Assembly (NCBI GenBank): GCA_050184295.1
Contig: JBFXAM010000021.1
Span: forward strand, 1-51,238
DNA length: 51,238 nucleotides
Direction of reading: 5' to 3'
Source: JBFXAM01 sp050184295
GTDB taxonomy: Bacteria > Planctomycetota > Phycisphaerae > UBA1845 > Fen-1342
A program made the position numbers and the translations under genes. Positions 17,694 through 26,746 of the stretch are shown piece by piece. How positions within the stretch are numbered: position 1 is the first letter of the stretch; each line of letters starts with the position of its first letter. Below the pieces are notes generated by a model. It made no database searches. It worked only from the letters and a program-made list of their open reading frames with translations, and was not told the DNA's origin.

Positions 17694-19415
17694 TCACACT
17701 TGAAACACCCCGACCTTCAACTCCGGCAGCGGGCCGCAGTGTGCGACCGCTTCCAGGGCCAGCGCGAGCGCCGCGCGGGTGCGGGCCGGCTCGATGATCG
17801 CATCGACCCAGCCGCGGGCGGCGGCGTAGCGGATGTCCATGGTCTTGTCGTAGTGGTCGGTGATGACGCGTTCCAGCGTCCGTAGCTCCGTGTCGTCGGG
17901 CTCGTGTCCCTTGCGCTTGAGCGTGTCGATCTCCAGTTGCAGCAGCGTCTTGGCGGCGCTGCCCGCGCCCATCACGGCGTATTTCGCGGTGGGCCACGCG
18001 AAGATAAAGCGCGGGTCGTACGCCTTGCCGCACAACGCATAGTTGCCTGCACCAAAGCTGCCGCCGGTGATCAGCGTAATCTTCGGGACGACGCTGTTGC
18101 TGACGGCGTTGACGAGCTTGGCGCCCGCGCGGATGATCCCGTCCTGCTCGCTGTCGCGCCCGACCATGAAGCCGTTGACATCCTGGACGAAAATCAGCGG
18201 CGCTCTCATTTGGTTGCAGTCGAGGATGAAGCGGGCGGCCTTGTCGGCGCTGTCCACGTAGATCACCGAGCCGAACTGGAGCGGACCGCGCGCCGGCTTC
18301 ACCTGTTTCTTCTGGTTCGCGACGATCCCCACCGCCCAGCCGTCGAGCCGCGCGAACCCGCACACCAGCGACTGTCCGTACTCCGCCTTGTATTCGTCGA
18401 ACGAGTCGGCGTCGACCACGTGCGCCAGCAGGTCGCGCACGTCATACTGCCCTTGCGCCCCGCCGCGCGCGCTCGCCGCCTCCGAACCCTCGACCACGTC
18501 GTAGATGCGCTCGGCGCTCTTGCGGGGTGCGTGCGGCGTGGCACGATTGAAGTCGCTCGTGGGGGGTGCACCGAGCTTGCCGACGAGCTTCCGCAGCCGC
18601 TCGAGGCAGAGCTCGTCGTTCGGCTCGCGATAGTCGATCGTGCCGCTGATGCCGGCGTGCATCGCGGCGCCGCCAAGCTCCTCGCTGCTGGCGACCTGTC
18701 CGATCGCGGCCCGGACGAGCGCGGGCCCGGCGAGATAGAGCCCGCTGCCCTCGGTCATCAGGAGCGTGTCGCACATGACGGGCAGATAGCCGCCGCCGGC
18801 GACGCAGTTTCCCATGATCGCGGCGAGCTGCGGAATCCCCGCGGCGCTGATGACGGCGTTGTTGCGAAAGATGCGGCCGAAGTCGTCCTCGTCGGGGAAG
18901 ATCTCGTCCTGCATCGGCAGGAAGACGCCGGCCGAGTCGACCAGGTAGAGAATCGGCAGGCGGTTCTCGTGGCAAAACCGCTGTGCGCGCAGCACTTTCT
19001 TGCAGGTCATGGGAAAGAACGCGCCGGCCTTCACGGTCGCGTCATTGGCCACGATCACGCACAGCCGCCCATGCACGCGCCCCAGACCGACGACCACACC
19101 CGCCGCCGGCACGCCGCCGACTTCCGCATACATCCCGTCGGCGGCCCACAGCCCGAGTTCGAAGAACAAGTCGTGATGCTCGTGATCGTGTCCGAGTCCC
19201 GGCGCGTGGCCCGGGGCGCTGTGCGCGTGCCCGTGCGTCCGCCTTCGATCGCACAGCAGCGCGATGCGCTCGCGTGCGGTCAGCCGCCCGTGGCGGTGCT
19301 GCCGCTCGATGCCGCGCTTTCCGCCGCCTTCACGGATGACCGCCTCGCGCGCCCGAAACTCCGCCAACAGCAGCTCGATGCCGCGCGCCTTCGGCGCCGC
19401 GTGAGTTTTCGACAT
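17694..19415 (-). CDS. Biotin-dependent acyl-CoA carboxylase carboxyltransferase (beta subunit) with His-rich insert
   Basis: Carboxyltransferase subunits move CO2 from biotin to an acyl-CoA (methylcrotonyl-, propionyl- or related CoA). The 573-residue protein has GRLTARERIALL, LPILYLVDSAGVFLPMQDE, FGRIFRNNAVISAAGIPQLA, the oxyanion region MGNCVAGGGYLPVMCD and the C-terminal GSFGAGNYALCGKAYDPRF and FAWPTAKYAVMG, which favours the methylcrotonyl/geranyl-CoA subgroup. Residues 58-82 replace a short turn of the family by a segment with eight His between 61 and 81. No biotin carboxylase subunit is in the window. ATG 19415 is preceded by TACAAT and eight bases, without a Shine-Dalgarno. It is divergent from the thiolase-like gene. 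Confidence 0.9.
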   Translation of the reverse strand: MSKTHAAPKARGIELLLAEFRAREAVIREGGGKRGIERQHRHGRLTARERIALLCDRRRTHGHAHSAPGHAPGLGHDHEHHDLFFELGLWAADGMYAEVGGVPAAGVVVGLGRVHGRLCVIVANDATVKAGAFFPMTCKKVLRAQRFCHENRLPILYLVDSAGVFLPMQDEIFPDEDDFGRIFRNNAVISAAGIPQLAAIMGNCVAGGGYLPVMCDTLLMTEGSGLYLAGPALVRAAIGQVASSEELGGAAMHAGISGTIDYREPNDELCLERLRKLVGKLGAPPTSDFNRATPHAPRKSAERIYDVVEGSEAASARGGAQGQYDVRDLLAHVVDADSFDEYKAEYGQSLVCGFARLDGWAVGIVANQKKQVKPARGPLQFGSVIYVDSADKAARFILDCNQMRAPLIFVQDVNGFMVGRDSEQDGIIRAGAKLVNAVSNSVVPKITLITGGSFGAGNYALCGKAYDPRFIFAWPTAKYAVMGAGSAAKTLLQLEIDTLKRKGHEPDDTELRTLERVITDHYDKTMDIRYAAARGWVDAIIEPARTRAALALALEAVAHCGPLPELKVGVFQV

Positions 19416-19423
19416 GGCGGCGG

Positions 19424-19429
19424 ATTGTA
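19424..19429 (-). promoter_or_regulatory. Candidate -10 box for a leaderless carboxyltransferase mRNA
   Basis: TACAAT reads on the minus strand eight bases before ATG 19415; the -35 position (TTTTCC) is weak. Confidence 0.4.
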
Positions 19430-19503
19430 AGGAGCCGAGTGCCGGCGGAAAACCCGACCCGGCGCGCGCGGGGGCACCTCGTCGTGGGTTGTTCCGGCCG
19501 CGC

Positions 19504-19535
19504 TTCAGCACCCGCCGCGCCCAGCGGCGGGACCG
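19504..19535. repeat. Hairpin repeat, family D
   Basis: TTCAGCACCCGCCGCGCCCA followed by GCGGCGGGACCG forms an 8-base stem CCCGCCGC / GCGGCGGG with loop GCCCA (19511-19531). Related copies are at 40648-40675, 40691-40720 and, degenerate, 28058-28074. Confidence 0.6.
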
Positions 19536-19750
19536 CAACCGCGAGACCCTGCGTCCCGCGGGGCCGTGTGCCTGGCGCTATTGGACCTGCCCTGGAACGC
19601 CGGGCGGGACGCGCGCGGCGGGCGGGCGCGACGGTGCAGCGCGTCGTTTGCAAGCGCGCCGCACCGGCACGATAATGACCTTCCCGGCCGACCTGCGGCG
19701 AGGGCGCGGCTCCGGCCGGCTCGCCCCTCTGCGCCCCAAGGTCGCTGCCC

Positions 19751-21121
19751 GTGATTCGATTCGGCCCCCAGAACCTCCGCATCCCGAGGTTCGAACGACC
19801 CGTTTACATCGTCGCCGGCGGTCTCACCGACTATCGCAAGAAGTACCCGGAGAAGAACACCTGCGAGCTCTGCATGGACGCCATCCGCATGGCGTTCGAG
19901 GAGAATGACCTCAAGATTCCCGCCGAGGACGTGCGCCGCTGCGTCAACTGGTGTGTGTATTCGCAGTTTGCCGACCACTTCGGCGACCAGTTGCTGGCCG
20001 CGGCGAAGGTCCACGACTATCTCGGCTTTGATCCGCTCGGCAACATCGAGGTGAAAACCGGCGGCGCGACCGGCGGGTCGGCGGTGCTGGCCGCCGCCCA
20101 GGCGATCGCCTCGGGCTACGCCTCGTGCGTCCCGGTCGTCGGCTGGGAACGCATGGACGAAGTCAGCACCAAGGTCGGCAACTCGTACATCGCGTCGGCC
20201 GCGTGCAAGGACTTCGAGAGCGAGCTGGGCTGGATGTATGCGGCCTACTACGCGCTCATGGCCCAGCGCTACCAGCACGAGAACAGCGTGCCGCGCGAAA
20301 GCCTCGCGAAGATCGCGTGCAAGAATCACCTTTACGCGCACTACTCGCCGTTTTCGCAGAGTCCCGGCAAGTACTCGGTCGACGACGTGCTGAAGAACGA
20401 CATCGTTTCCGACCCGCTCTCCTTTCTGGAGTGCTGCCAGATGAGCGTCGGCGCCGCCGTCATCCTGCTAGCCGACGAAGAGACCGCGTCGCGCCTGACG
20501 GATCGGCCCGTGCGGCTCACCGCGATCTGCGGCGGCTCGCACACCCTCCGCACCGCCGACCGCCGCCACCAGCCGATCCTCCTGCTGCCGCACGAATCCG
20601 AGGACCTATACCGCGACTACTTCAACGGCAAGCGCAACGACTGGCCCGGGTTCAGCTCGTTTCTGGCGTCGCGCATGGCGGCGTATCTCGCGTACAACAT
20701 GGCCGGCATCCGCGACCCGCTCGAGGAATTCGACCTGCTGGAGACGCACGACGCGTTCACCATCTCCGACGTGCAGACCTACGAGGACATCGGGCTGCGC
20801 CCGTACGGCCGGGGGCGGGAGTTCATCGACTCCGGCGACGCGTATTACGAGGGCCGGCTGCCCACCAACCTCTCCGGCGGGCTCATCGGCACCATGCACG
20901 CTGTTGGCGCCACCGGCATCTTCCAGATGGTCGAACTGCTCTGGCAATTACAGGGAAAGTACGACCAGTTTCACGGCCAACCGCGAATGTGGACGCGATT
21001 CGGAAAGCAAAAGCCCGCCGACTGGAAGAGCCTTCAGGTCAAGGGCGCGCGCCGCGGCTGCGCGATCTCGCACGCCGGGACCGGCAGCCACGTCACCTGC
21101 GCCATCCTCGAGAAACCCTGA
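19751..21121 (+). CDS. SCP2/thiolase-like protein lacking the nucleophilic Cys
   Basis: The 456-residue protein has a thiolase fold signature: VVGWERMDEV after the nucleophile region, ETHDAFTISDVQTYEDIG, GGLIGTMHAVGATG and the C-terminal ISHAGTGSH. Where thiolases have A-C-A-S-G-G, this protein has T-G-G-A-T-G-G (103-109), so Gly105 replaces the acyl-accepting Cys; both family His motifs are kept. SCP2-type aldolases such as Ltp2 also lack this Cys and pair with a DUF35 protein; the next gene, 31 bases on, is a DUF35. I therefore infer an aldolase-like or other Cys-independent activity on an acyl-CoA, or a non-catalytic scaffold, rather than a thiolase. GTG 19751 has AAGG about nine bases upstream. 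Confidence 0.8.
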   Translation: MIRFGPQNLRIPRFERPVYIVAGGLTDYRKKYPEKNTCELCMDAIRMAFEENDLKIPAEDVRRCVNWCVYSQFADHFGDQLLAAAKVHDYLGFDPLGNIEVKTGGATGGSAVLAAAQAIASGYASCVPVVGWERMDEVSTKVGNSYIASAACKDFESELGWMYAAYYALMAQRYQHENSVPRESLAKIACKNHLYAHYSPFSQSPGKYSVDDVLKNDIVSDPLSFLECCQMSVGAAVILLADEETASRLTDRPVRLTAICGGSHTLRTADRRHQPILLLPHESEDLYRDYFNGKRNDWPGFSSFLASRMAAYLAYNMAGIRDPLEEFDLLETHDAFTISDVQTYEDIGLRPYGRGREFIDSGDAYYEGRLPTNLSGGLIGTMHAVGATGIFQMVELLWQLQGKYDQFHGQPRMWTRFGKQKPADWKSLQVKGARRGCAISHAGTGSHVTCAILEKP

Positions 21122-21152
21122 GAACTTTGAAATTCCGACCGGAGCGACACCC

Positions 21153-21626
21153 ATGGCCATCGACTGGCCCACACGAACCGCCGAAGTCCTCTCCGATGAC
21201 CCGCTCGTCATCCGGAACGAGAAATTCTGGCACCACATGCACAGCTATGGCGGCTGGGGCCGCTTCTTCCGCGGCCTGCGCGAGTGCCAGATTCTGGCGA
21301 CGCGCTGCACCAACGCGCGCTGCCCCGAGAAGCGACTGTTCTTGCCGCCGCGCACCGGCTGCGTCGACTGCTGGCACGCGACCGAGTGGGTCGGCGCGCC
21401 GCAGGTCGGGACCGTGTACACGTTCTCGACGATCACGTATCCCGGCGAGCTGTTCCGCCTGCCGGCGGGCACGCCGCTCATCAGCGTCGAGCTCGATGGC
21501 GTGTGCACCAAGGTGATGAGCTGGCTGCGCGAAGGCCGCCCGAGCTTCGGGATGAAGGTGCGCGCGGTGTTCAACGTCGAGCGCCCGACGAACACGATCC
21601 TCGATCTCGCTTGGGTGCCGGCGTGA
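21153..21626 (+). CDS. DUF35 zinc-ribbon / OB-fold protein, partner of the thiolase-like protein
   Basis: DUF35 proteins bind acyl-CoA through an OB fold and bridge or stabilise thiolase-fold partners. The 157 residues contain an N-terminal helix (FWHHMHSYGGWGRFF), a rubredoxin-like knuckle with Cys at C-T-N-A-R-C and, 12 residues later, C-V-D-C, then the OB strand region (GTVYTFSTITYPGELF, PLISVELDGV, FGMKVRAVF). Start ATG 21153 has GGAG eight bases upstream. It lies 31 bases after the thiolase-like gene and is almost certainly in the same operon, which supports a two-subunit enzyme. Confidence 0.85.
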   Translation: MAIDWPTRTAEVLSDDPLVIRNEKFWHHMHSYGGWGRFFRGLRECQILATRCTNARCPEKRLFLPPRTGCVDCWHATEWVGAPQVGTVYTFSTITYPGELFRLPAGTPLISVELDGVCTKVMSWLREGRPSFGMKVRAVFNVERPTNTILDLAWVPA

Positions 21627-21648
21627 ACAGGGTCTCGCGCCCTTCGGG

Positions 21649-22743
21649 CTAGCCGTCCAGCAGCGCCGCGACGAACGCGTCGATGTCGAAGTTGTCGATG
21701 CGCCCATCGTCATTGGCGTCGGCATTGCGGCGGTCGCACTGCGGAAACTGGCGGGCGTACTCGTCGGCGTCGGCCACCGCGAGCACGAACGCGTCGATGT
21801 CGAAGTTGTTCGCGACGCCGTCGCAGTTCAGGTCGGCGATGCACCACGAGCGGATCGAGTTCCGGACGAGCCGAATGCCGGTCAGACAGGGCTGTGCGGG
21901 GACGGCGTGCGGTACGCCCGAGATGCGCACGACGGCGCCCTCGCCGAACTCGCCGACGAATTCGGGGTTGTAGAGTTCGCCGTCGGTCGCGCTGAGCAGC
22001 AGGCAGTTGTTCTCGCGGATGAGCGTCCCGCATACGTCGACGTCCGTCGTGCACGGCGACAGCTGCGGATTGAACAAACACGCCGCGAAACACGGCGCGA
22101 GGCAGATTGGCGAAGTGTCGCCGGTCACGAACACGCGATCGCCGAGGTCGTAGCCCTGGGTGCTCGCCAACGCATACTGCCCGCCTCCGTCGACGCGGAC
22201 CAGCGTGCAGCCCTCGATGTCCGTGCCGATCACGCCGCAGTCCGCGACCGGAATGCACTCCGCGATGACGTTCTGAACGAGACAAGGCGTGCGGCAATGC
22301 AAGGAGCATGGGCTGACGACGGCGCCGATCGCGAAGACGCGGTCGCCGAGTCCGAATCCGCCGTAGTCGTCCAGCAGGTAGCGTTCACCGGTTCGTTCGT
22401 CATGAAGCAAAATACAGCCCGGCGCACCCAGTTCGAGCGTGCCGCAGACCTCGATGGTCGGCCCGCAGGTCGCGACGACGGCGTCCACGATGCAGCCGTC
22501 GCCCTGCTGGCAGATCGAGATACACTCGGGGTCGAGCGCACCGCGGACGTGGACGCGGTCGCCGACCGCAAAGCCGTCGACCACGCCGAGGTAATAGAGC
22601 CCGCCGCCGTCGGCCGCGAACAGCACGCACTCGACGCCGCGGACCAGCACGCCGCAGCCGCTGAACTCGGTCGCGCTGAGGGGCGGGACAAGCGCGATCG
22701 CGAGCACGACCGCCAGAATACGACCGGTGTGACGCTGAATCAT
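21649..22743 (-). CDS. Secreted Cys-rich tandem-repeat protein with terminal NNFDID module
   Basis: This 364-residue protein starts at ATG 22743 with GGAGGT at the right distance and a signal peptide (MIQRHTGRILAVVLAIALVP, cleavage near SA/TE). Residues about 28-300 are four tandem repeats of roughly 65-70 residues. Each opens with a C-G-[VT]-L/I type strand and has a C-I/T-L-L strand, an Asp-Gly turn with Y, then G-[FY]-x-[LV]-G-D-R-V-[FH]-V, and closes with clusters of Cys. The spacing suggests small disulphide-bonded beta barrels. The end is ADLNCDGVANNFDIDAFV, a linker, then ADANDDGRIDNFDIDAFVAALLDG. No homologue or function is recognised; it is predicted to be exported. Confidence 0.8.
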   Translation of the reverse strand: MIQRHTGRILAVVLAIALVPPLSATEFSGCGVLVRGVECVLFAADGGGLYYLGVVDGFAVGDRVHVRGALDPECISICQQGDGCIVDAVVATCGPTIEVCGTLELGAPGCILLHDERTGERYLLDDYGGFGLGDRVFAIGAVVSPCSLHCRTPCLVQNVIAECIPVADCGVIGTDIEGCTLVRVDGGGQYALASTQGYDLGDRVFVTGDTSPICLAPCFAACLFNPQLSPCTTDVDVCGTLIRENNCLLLSATDGELYNPEFVGEFGEGAVVRISGVPHAVPAQPCLTGIRLVRNSIRSWCIADLNCDGVANNFDIDAFVLAVADADEYARQFPQCDRRNADANDDGRIDNFDIDAFVAALLDG

Positions 22744-22985
22744 GAGCAACCTCCGCGGGAAGCGAGCGACGATAACGGGGTCGGACGCGGCAGCCGGAAG
22801 TGGCCCCGCGCGCGTCGGTCTCGCGGAGACTCGCCGGGGAGAGTGTACGCCGCCGCCGGGCGTCCCGCCAAGCGCCGGCTCGTGCGGCGCCGCGCGCCCG
22901 CTTATCCGGCGTCGCGTCGTGCGCCGGTCCGAGGGAACCCTCGGCGCAAGCGAGGAGCCCCGAAGCGGCAGCCGCCGCCGCGCAG

Positions 22986-22991
22986 TATAAT
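22986..22991 (+). promoter_or_regulatory. TATAAT -10 box upstream of lepA
   Basis: A perfect TATAAT in very GC-rich DNA, 112 bases before the lepA ATG. No clear -35 at 16-18 bases. Apart from this and the ribosome binding site of the divergent gene (22749-22754), the 360-base gap shows nothing I can support. Confidence 0.4.
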
Positions 22992-23103
22992 TCGCGCCGG
23001 CCGGTTCCGCGCCTTCGCGTGGGGGTGCGCGCATAAGTGTCTTGTCGAAAAGCAGTTGAGCGATGTCGTGGCTTCCGGTGCCGCGTCCCGCGAGGATGTC
23101 TGG

Positions 23104-24900
23104 ATGGATCAGTCGCGTATCCGCAACTTCTCGATCGTGGCCCACATCGACCACGGCAAGAGCACGCTCGCCGACCGCTTGCTCCAGACCTCCGGCGCGG
23201 TGGCGGAACGCGACATGCGCGAGCAACTGCTCGATTCCATGGACCTCGAGCGCGAGCGGGGAATCACGATCAAGGCCAGCGCGGTGACGCTCGGCGTACG
23301 CGTCGACGGCGAGCAGTACATGTTCAACCTGATCGACACGCCGGGGCACGTCGACTTTCACTACGAGGTGTCGCGGGCGCTCGCGGCGTGCGAGGGCGCG
23401 CTGCTGGTCGTCGACGCGACCCAGGGCGTGCAGGCCCAGACGGTCGCCAACGCCTACGCCGCGGTCGGCGGCGGGCTCGACATCATTCCGGTCGTGAACA
23501 AAGTCGACCTCCCGGGCGCGCAGCCCGAGGACACGGCGATCGAAGTCGAGCACGTGCTCGGCATCGACTCGTCGAACACGCAGTTCGTCTCGGCCAAGAG
23601 CGGCATCGGCATTGACGAGCTCATCAAGGCAATCGTCAAGCACCTGCCGCCGCCGAAGGGCGATGCCGCCGCACCGCTCCAGGCGCTCATCTTCGACAAC
23701 GTGTACGACGAATACCGCGGCGTGATCTGCTACCTGCGGATCTTCAACGGCTCGGTGCGCAAGGGTCAGAAGGTTCTGCTCATGGGTCGCGAGCGCCACT
23801 ATGTCATCACCGAACTCGGCAAGCTCCGTCCGCGCATGACCGCGGTCGACACGCTGAGCGCCGGCGAAGTCGGCTACATGGTGGCGAACATCAAGACGCT
23901 CAAGGACGTGACCGTCGGCGACACCGTCACCGACGCCGTCAACCCCGCCGCCAGCGCCTTGCCCGGCTACAGCCCGCCGCAGCAGATGGTGTTCTGCGAC
24001 TTCTTTCCCGCCGGCGGCGAGGATTACAGCAAGCTCCGCGACGCGCTCGAACGGCTCAGCCTGAACGACGCTTCCTTCACCTTCGAGCCCGAGAACAGCG
24101 ATGCGCTCGGATTCGGCTTCCGCTGCGGATTCCTCGGGTTGCTGCACATGGACATCGTGCAGGAGCGGCTGGAGCGCGAGTGCGGCGTCGAGGTCGTGCA
24201 GACCGCGCCCAGCGTGACGTATGAAGTGCTGATGACCGACAAGACCACGCGCCGCGTCGACAGCGCCGGCGACCTGCCGCAGCCGGACAAGATCGAGGAA
24301 GTCCGCGAGCCGATCGTCGAGGTGCAGATGATCGTGCCCGCCGACAGCGTCGGCTCGATCATGAAGCTCGGCGAGCAGCGCCGCGGCGTCTATCGGCGCA
24401 CCGAGTATCTCTCGCCGCAGCGCGTCATGCTGACCTACGACTTCCCCTTCGGCGAGATTCTCTATGATTTCTACGACAAGCTGAAGAGCGCCACGCGCGG
24501 CTGGGGCACGATGGACTATCACCTCAAGGAGTTTCACGCCGAGGACCTCGTCAAGATGGACATCCTCGTCAACGGCGTGCCCGTCGACGCGCTCAGCGTC
24601 ATCGTCCACCGCAGCACCGCCGAACGTCGCGGCCGCAAGATCATCCAGCGCCTGCGCGAGGAGATCGACAAGCACCTGTTCGAGATTCCGCTCCAGGCGG
24701 CGATCGGCAGCAAGGTCATCGCCCGCGAGACGATCAAGCCGCTGCGCAAGAACGTGCTGGCGAAGTGCTACGGCGGCGACGTGAGCCGCAAGCGCAAGCT
24801 GCTGGAGAAACAGAAGGAAGGCAAGAAGCGGATGAAGACGGTCGGCCGCGTCGACATTCCGCAAAAGGCGTTCATGGCCGTGCTGGAGCCGGAGGATTAG
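23104..24900 (+). CDS. lepA: Elongation factor 4 (LepA), ribosomal back-translocase GTPase
   Basis: EF4 is a ribosome-bound translational GTPase. At 598 residues it has the family length. It begins RNFSIVAHIDHGKST (G1 at 13-21), then ERERGITIKA (G2), DTPGHVDF (G3), NKVDLPGA (G4) and SAKSGIG (G5). The LepA-specific C-terminus is present: GWGTMDYHLKEF, LVKMDILVNG, QAAIGSKVIARETIKPLRKN, and the ending GKKRMKTVGRVDIPQKAFM. ATG 23104 begins the conserved N-terminus; the long upstream frame is a shadow of the secreted protein on the other strand. It converges with the small membrane protein gene after 27 bases. Confidence 0.96.
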   Translation: MDQSRIRNFSIVAHIDHGKSTLADRLLQTSGAVAERDMREQLLDSMDLERERGITIKASAVTLGVRVDGEQYMFNLIDTPGHVDFHYEVSRALAACEGALLVVDATQGVQAQTVANAYAAVGGGLDIIPVVNKVDLPGAQPEDTAIEVEHVLGIDSSNTQFVSAKSGIGIDELIKAIVKHLPPPKGDAAAPLQALIFDNVYDEYRGVICYLRIFNGSVRKGQKVLLMGRERHYVITELGKLRPRMTAVDTLSAGEVGYMVANIKTLKDVTVGDTVTDAVNPAASALPGYSPPQQMVFCDFFPAGGEDYSKLRDALERLSLNDASFTFEPENSDALGFGFRCGFLGLLHMDIVQERLERECGVEVVQTAPSVTYEVLMTDKTTRRVDSAGDLPQPDKIEEVREPIVEVQMIVPADSVGSIMKLGEQRRGVYRRTEYLSPQRVMLTYDFPFGEILYDFYDKLKSATRGWGTMDYHLKEFHAEDLVKMDILVNGVPVDALSVIVHRSTAERRGRKIIQRLREEIDKHLFEIPLQAAIGSKVIARETIKPLRKNVLAKCYGGDVSRKRKLLEKQKEGKKRMKTVGRVDIPQKAFMAVLEPED

Positions 24901-24927
24901 GGAGCGCCTACGCTGGCGGATCGCGCC

Positions 24928-25305
24928 TCAGTCCGCCGCCGGCGTCAGGAGCACGACCTGCCACCACGCCGCCAGAAGCCCGTGCACCGCGACGCCGAAG
25001 TGCATCACGTGGCGGCCGACGCGGCGGCTGCGAGCGGCGGCGATGACGGCCGCCGTGGTGAAGACGGCCAGGAGCGTCGCTTTGTACGCCAGCAGCGACG
25101 CGGACCCGAAGCGCGCCGCGATCCCGCGGGCGAGCGGGTTGAGTTCGGCATCGAGCCCGGAAGCGTTAATGAGCTGACGGGAGAGCTCGTAGTCCCAGAC
25201 GCCGACGATCCAGACGAGCGCCAAGCCGAGCCAGAAGATCGCCGCCGGTGACTGTCCGGCCGGCCGATCTGATCGTCTGCGATCGATTTCCGAGTGCCTG
25301 AACAT
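24928..25305 (-). CDS. Small membrane protein, DUF5658-like
   Basis: This 125-residue protein has three hydrophobic segments: IFWLGLALVWIVGVWDYELS, LLAYKATLLAVFTTAAVIAA and MHFGVAVHGLLAAWWQVVLL. An Asp in the first segment followed by the loop LDAELNPLARG is the pattern of DUF5658-type proteins, whose role is unknown. Start ATG 25305 has AAGGAGA about seven bases upstream; the longer frame has no support. It is divergent from the aldo/keto reductase gene. The gap 25306-25603 holds a TACACT box (25544-25549) but nothing else convincing. Confidence 0.7.
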   Translation of the reverse strand: MFRHSEIDRRRSDRPAGQSPAAIFWLGLALVWIVGVWDYELSRQLINASGLDAELNPLARGIAARFGSASLLAYKATLLAVFTTAAVIAAARSRRVGRHVMHFGVAVHGLLAAWWQVVLLTPAAD

Positions 25306-25603
25306 GGCGAATCTCCTTCGGTCACGTCCATTCCCTACTTGGATCAGGGAGGATTTCGGGTCCGGCTTACGCGGCCGGCGTGGGCAGACAATTTTGGACA
25401 CTCGGCAGGGTCGCGGAGCGGCCGCGTGCGGTATCGCGACGCCCCGCGGAGGATCACGCGAGACCCGCACGCGGCCCGTGCTGGCGGCGGCGCAGGCCGG
25501 CCGTAGGACCGGCGCCGACAGGTCGACGCCGCCGAGTTTCCCTTACACTGACCGCGCGCGGCCCATCGCCACGACGCCGCGGGCCGCCGCACGGAGCAGC
25601 ACC

Positions 25604-26575
25604 ATGGAATACGCACGCCTGGGACGCACGGGTTTGAAGGTGAGCCGGCTTTGCCTCGGGACGATGAACTTCGGACCGGAGACCACCGAGCCGGACAGCT
25701 TTGCGATCATGGACAAGGCCCTCGATCTGGGCTTCAACTTTTTCGACACCGCCGACGTTTATGGCTGGAAGCGCGGCGAGGGCTGGACCGAGCAGATCGT
25801 CGGGCGCTGGTTCGCGCAGGGCGGCGGCCGCCGCGAGAAAGTCGTGCTCGCGACCAAGGTCTACGGCCCGATGGGCGACGGGCCCAACGATCGCGGGCTC
25901 TCCGCAAGGCACATTCGCGAAGGCTGCGACGCGAGCCTGCGACGCATGCAGACCGATTACATTGACCTCTACCAGATGCACCACATCGACCGCGAGACTC
26001 CGGTCGACGAGATTCTCCAGGCCATGGAGCAGCTCGTCAGCCAGGGAAAGGTGCTGTACATCGGGTGCAGCAACTTCCCCGCGTGGCACATCGCCGAGAT
26101 GCAGATGGCGGCGCGGCAGCGGCACTTCCTCGGGCTCGTGAGCGAGCAGTGCCTGTACAGCCTCGCCGACCGCATGGTCGAGCTCGAAGTGCTGCCCGCG
26201 TGCGAACGCCTCGGACTGGGCGTGATTCCGTGGAGCCCGCTCCGCGGCGGGCTGCTCGCGGGCGTGCTGAAAAAACTCGAAAAGGGCCGCCGCGCGGGCG
26301 AGTTTGTGCAGAAAAAGCTCGAGAAGCTGCGGCCGCAGGTGGAGCAGTACGAAGCGTTCTGTCGCGAGCTGGGCGAGGACCCCGCCGACGTCGGTCTCGC
26401 GTGGGTGCTTCATCACCCCTCGGTCACGTCGCCGATCATCGGGCCGCGAACGATGGACCAGCTAACCGGCAGTTTGCGGGCGCTGGCGCTGAAGCTGGAC
26501 GAATCGGCCCGGAAGCGCCTCGACGAGATCTGGCCGGGACCGGGAGGTCCGGCGCCGGAGGCTTATTCGTGGTGA
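25604..26575 (+). CDS. Aldo/keto reductase
   Basis: The family reduces aldehydes and ketones with NADPH. The 323 residues form a TIM barrel with the catalytic tetrad Asp48 and Tyr53 (FDTADVYG), Lys85 (LATKVYG) and His126 (YQMHHID), and the cofactor-binding C-terminal part (IIGPRTMDQL). It opens with the family start EYARLGRTGLKVSRLCLGTM. The subgroup is that of Tas/YajO-like and plant-type reductases; the substrate is unknown. ATG 25604 has GGAG about eight bases upstream. It converges with hisN across 171 bases in which I see no other feature. Confidence 0.92.
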   Translation: MEYARLGRTGLKVSRLCLGTMNFGPETTEPDSFAIMDKALDLGFNFFDTADVYGWKRGEGWTEQIVGRWFAQGGGRREKVVLATKVYGPMGDGPNDRGLSARHIREGCDASLRRMQTDYIDLYQMHHIDRETPVDEILQAMEQLVSQGKVLYIGCSNFPAWHIAEMQMAARQRHFLGLVSEQCLYSLADRMVELEVLPACERLGLGVIPWSPLRGGLLAGVLKKLEKGRRAGEFVQKKLEKLRPQVEQYEAFCRELGEDPADVGLAWVLHHPSVTSPIIGPRTMDQLTGSLRALALKLDESARKRLDEIWPGPGGPAPEAYSW

Positions 26576-26746
26576 GCGGCGGCCCGGGTCTCTGAACGCT
26601 GGACTTTGGCGCCTGGATCGCGATCCGTCCGCGCGTCGCACATGACCGCGCATCCGCACGTGCCGCACCGAATCCGGCGCGAACCAGCGCCGCGCGCGTT
26701 GACCCCGCAGTTCATAACCCAACCTCTCGGCTCCTTTGTGCGCGGC

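Noticed and set aside
21907..23103. Long 5' extension of the lepA frame
   Set aside because: It is antisense to the secreted Cys-rich protein, and the lepA family start is at 23104.
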